A stretch of DNA of 64,000 bases from Alphaproteobacteria bacterium (lineage in GTDB: Bacteria > Pseudomonadota > Alphaproteobacteria > Micropepsales > Micropepsaceae): NCBI GenBank assembly GCA_016124635.1, contig WGNJ01000027.1:45115-109114 (forward strand), in the 5' to 3' direction. Both the position numbers and the translations under genes were made by a program. Every line of letters starts with the position of its first letter. Position 1 is the stretch's first letter. The notes beneath the pieces are model-generated. The model was not told where the DNA came from. It saw only the letters and a program-made list of their open reading frames with translations, and ran no database searches. Positions 61,872 to 64,000 of the stretch are shown one piece after another.

Positions 61872-62280
61872 TAACGATATTCCTTGTGCCCTGAAAAGTC
61901 CAATAGATTTGGAGATCGCATTCCAGTGAATGAATCGTTCCACCTTCGACTCTTGGTCCCGTCCAGTCATGGAGCTACTTGCGATGGTACCGCAGCGGAT
62001 CGAGACGGATCAGGGGCGGACTGCTCGTAAGAAATTTTGGGTACTTTTTCTTACGGACTCCGTGATGCTTCATCGGTCCGTATGGGATGCTGATTCGGTA
62101 GGGCTGAAGTGCACGAGACACTCGATTCGGTCTTGCAGAGATTGCAGAGTTAGCGATTTTCGAGGGACGCCAAACGCTGGAATTTTCGCTTTTCTCGAGA
62201 AAATATTTACGTCGAATTTAATCGACGCAAAACCTCTTTGAATAAATAGTTGCGAACAAATTGCACGTCGCAACTTGACT
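61872..62280. other. Right-end region of the element, no gene
   Basis: About 400 bp between the ars promoter and attR. It becomes AT-rich after 62140. I see no gene or strong repeat; it likely holds integrase arm-type or excisionase sites, which cannot be recognised without a consensus. Confidence 0.45.
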
Positions 62281-62324
62281 GGTTCGGGTCCGTGAGGCCG
62301 GAGGTTCGAATCCTCTCGCCCCGA
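62281..62324 (+). repeat. attR: right 44-bp copy of the tRNA-Pro 3' part
   Basis: Identical to 4950-4993. It lacks the 5' half of the tRNA, so it is not a functional tRNA gene. It marks the right boundary of the element, with chromosomal sequence following. Confidence 0.93.
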
Positions 62325-62540
62325 TTTTCTGCCGCATTGCGTTTGCGAATTTCGGTTCATCGTTTCTGATGACATCTCTCGTCCTGGTTTTCCGTATCCT
62401 GACACCTTCCGTCAGATTGCCCTTCGAACTGTCCGTACATATGATGAAGCGAATTCGACGCGAAGGATACCTTCGAAGTGCCATTAGGGCGTTTCTGTCG
62501 ATATGGTTCCCGCCACTTCATCTTGCTGGAGTCGTAAGAC

Positions 62541-63653
62541 ATGCGCTCCCCCGCCTCGTTCGCGGCGATCTTTCTGACCTGCTCGCTTTTGCCCGTAGCA
62601 CAGGCCCAGCAGGATTCGATCCGCACCAGAAATGTTGTGATCATCACGGACGACGGCCTGCGCTGGGAGGAAGTCTTTCGAGGAGCGGATTCGAAACTCA
62701 TCGACAAGCAAGCCGGTGGAGTCGAAGATCCCGAAGCTTTACAACGGGCGTTCGGTGGCGACACGCCTGAGCAGCGTCGCGAGAAGCTGATGCCCTTTTT
62801 CTGGACCACGGTCGCACGCAAGGGGATCGTTCTGGGCAATCGGGACAGAAACAGTCCGGTTCGGGCTACGAACGGCAAATATCTTTCTTACGCCGGCTAC
62901 AACGAAATGCTGACCGGCAATGCCGACCCTCGAATCGACTTCAACGACAAGCGTCCCAACCCGAACGTGACTGTGCTCGAATGGCTTTCGCAACGTGACA
63001 GTCAGAAGTTCCGCGTTTCCGCTGTCGCAGGATGGGATGTCATGCCCTCGATTCTGAATACCGCTAGAAGCGGAATCCCGGTCAATGCCGGATGGCAGCC
63101 GATCGGCGGGCCAGAACTATCGACTGATGCCATTCTTCTGAACCGGATGATGGAACTGGCGATTCGAGATTGGGAGACCGTCCGTAATGACGTTTTCACA
63201 TTCTGGGTGGCCATGGAGCAGCTTCCGCGTACGAGGCCCAATGTCCTGTTGATCTCTCTTGGCGATACTGACGACTATGCTCATGGCGGCCGCTACGACC
63301 AGTATCTGAAAGCGGCTCATCAGTTCGACGCTCACCTGAAGGAACTCTGGGAAACGCTTCAGGCTCATCCTCAATATCGCGATTCGACGACAGTGATCAT
63401 CACCACGGACCACGGCCGGGGCCATTCCGCGCCGGGTTGGCGCGATCACGACGCAAAGACGCCGGGCTCCGAAGAAATCTGGATCGCCGTCATGGGGCCC
63501 GATACGCCCCCGCTCGGAGAGCGGACCGACACGCGCGAAGTCACCCAGGGCCAGATTGCGTCGACAGTCGCCGCGCTGATGGGTGAGCTGAATCCGTTCC
63601 GAATCGCTTTTCCGAAGGCCGCACCGCCGATCGAAGAAGCTTCCGGCAAATGA
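62541..63653 (+). CDS. Exported alkaline-phosphatase-superfamily hydrolase
   Basis: 370 residues with an N-terminal signal peptide (about 1-23, ending AQAQ). The superfamily metal sites are recognisable: VVIITDDGLRWEE (Asp pair, about 33-45), LISLGDTDDYAHGGRYDQYL (Asp/His, about 235-254) and IITTDHGRGH (Asp-His, about 288-297). The nucleophile is probably Thr/Ser in NGKYLSYAGYNEML (about 108-121). This fits a phosphodiesterase/sulfatase-like enzyme; the substrate is unknown. It is chromosomal, just right of attR, with its own promoter region. Confidence 0.85.
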   Translation: MRSPASFAAIFLTCSLLPVAQAQQDSIRTRNVVIITDDGLRWEEVFRGADSKLIDKQAGGVEDPEALQRAFGGDTPEQRREKLMPFFWTTVARKGIVLGNRDRNSPVRATNGKYLSYAGYNEMLTGNADPRIDFNDKRPNPNVTVLEWLSQRDSQKFRVSAVAGWDVMPSILNTARSGIPVNAGWQPIGGPELSTDAILLNRMMELAIRDWETVRNDVFTFWVAMEQLPRTRPNVLLISLGDTDDYAHGGRYDQYLKAAHQFDAHLKELWETLQAHPQYRDSTTVIITTDHGRGHSAPGWRDHDAKTPGSEEIWIAVMGPDTPPLGERTDTREVTQGQIASTVAALMGELNPFRIAFPKAAPPIEEASGK

Positions 63654-63883
63654 CCGAATGGCTTCCCTCGGTCGACCGAAATACGGACGATGCCGAATCG
63701 AGCAATTTCCGGGGAAAAGTTCGAAACAGGTATTCGATCGAAGTTGTGCACGACAGTTCGCGAACCGGCAGAAGCCGCTTCGAGCCAAAACCGATCGGGT
63801 TCTTCGCCCGTGAACACCGGGAAATTCAGCTGAGGAACATCGTCGAGTTCGCAGGTGACCCTAGTACTACAGTTGCGCTTGAA

Positions 63884-64000
63884 TCAAGGGGATTGTCCCC
63901 GGTTCTTGTAGTGGCACATCCGCGCCACGGCCTGATGTCTGCGACGCCATGTCGACCAGGCCAGCCAGTGTGTCGGCGTCGTGGCCAGCGGCCAGACGAG
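63884..64000 (-). CDS. C-terminal end of a transposase (probably IS701-like), cut by window edge
   Basis: The last 38 codons of a leftward gene enter from the right edge: WLAWSTWRRRHQAVARMCHY then KNRGQSP stop. A Trp/Arg-rich ending followed by HQA-x-A-R-x-C-H-Y-(K/R) is shared by many IS701/DDE-type transposases. The insertion sequence end may lie near 63862 (CTAGTACTACAGTTGCGC). Too little is present for a firm family. Confidence 0.6.
   Translation of the reverse strand, partial: LVWPLATTPTHWLAWSTWRRRHQAVARMCHYKNRGQSP

Larger units (their letters stand above)
4994..62324 (+). mobile_element. Integrated plasmid-like mobilisable element, about 57.3 kb
   Basis: The region between the two 44-bp tRNA repeats carries an integrase at the left end, an excisionase-type HTH protein near the right end, a replication initiator with iterons, partition genes, two MobF relaxases and a VirD4-like coupling protein. 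Cargo comprises a large defence cluster and an arsenic operon. No VirB4, VirB6 or pilus genes are seen, so transfer probably needs a helper mating apparatus. Having both replication/partition and integration functions suggests it can exist as a plasmid or integrated. GC content varies strongly inside it, which points to assembly from several sources. Confidence 0.92.

Noticed and set aside
62218..62484. Minus-strand frame reading ...GARGFEPPASRTRT... across attR
   Set aside because: This is the well-known false translation of tRNA 3' sequence; it simply reads the tRNA-Pro fragment backwards.

Overview
The window is GC-rich bacterial DNA (about 60% GC by eye), probably from a planctomycete. 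That assignment is inferred from the membrane-anchored Ser/Thr kinase, the Cas4-like and DUF6573-type genes and the overall style; no rRNA or other marker is present to prove it. Three parts can be told apart. The left chromosomal flank (1-4.9 kb) has a leftward polysaccharide/nucleotide group (CysQ-like phosphatase, GalE, GT4 glycosyltransferase), a Ser/Thr kinase and tRNA-Pro(CGG). A mobile element of about 57.3 kb (4994-62324) follows. The right chromosomal flank (62.3-64 kb) has a secreted alkaline-phosphatase-superfamily hydrolase and the 3' end of a transposase.

The element is framed by a perfect 44-bp direct repeat. The left copy is the 3' part of the intact tRNA-Pro gene and the right copy is a tRNA fragment at 62281-62324. 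A tyrosine integrase lies just inside the left end and a small excisionase-type HTH protein near the right end. It looks like an integrated plasmid: RepA-type initiator with eight iterons, ParA with a small partner and an array of 8-bp CCGG-containing repeats (candidate centromere), DUF932-like, DUF6573 and RadC-like plasmid genes, a full MobF relaxase-helicase, and a separate mobilisation operon (vWA protein, kinase-like protein, small DNA-binding protein, second MobF relaxase without helicase, VirD4-type coupling protein, lipoprotein). No VirB4 or other mating-pore gene is visible, so it is probably mobilisable rather than self-conjugative.

The cargo is mainly defence-like. The core (23.1-39.6 kb) reads HTH regulator, SNF2 helicase with a DUF3883 end, Mrr-STAND NTPase (Avs-like), two proteins with HEPN-type RNxxxH motifs, DUF1156 DNA methylase and DUF499 ATPase with its own HEPN domain. 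Several junctions overlap by 4-8 bp. Around it lie a TIGR02391/Ymh protein (another RNxxxH), two Fic proteins with operator-like repeats, two orphan AbiEi-type antitoxins with palindromic operators, a Cas4-like nuclease split into two membrane halves, two HEAT-repeat proteins and a second tyrosine recombinase. An arsenic operon (arsR-arsD-[acr3 remnant]-arsA-arsC) sits at the right end, its efflux pump reduced to about 25 codons.

The least explained feature is a pair of about 227-nt sequences at 47555-47780 and 48493-48721. They share five hairpins, and two of these stems change sequence between copies while staying fully paired, so they look like a structured RNA. Each ends about 80 nt before a small gene.
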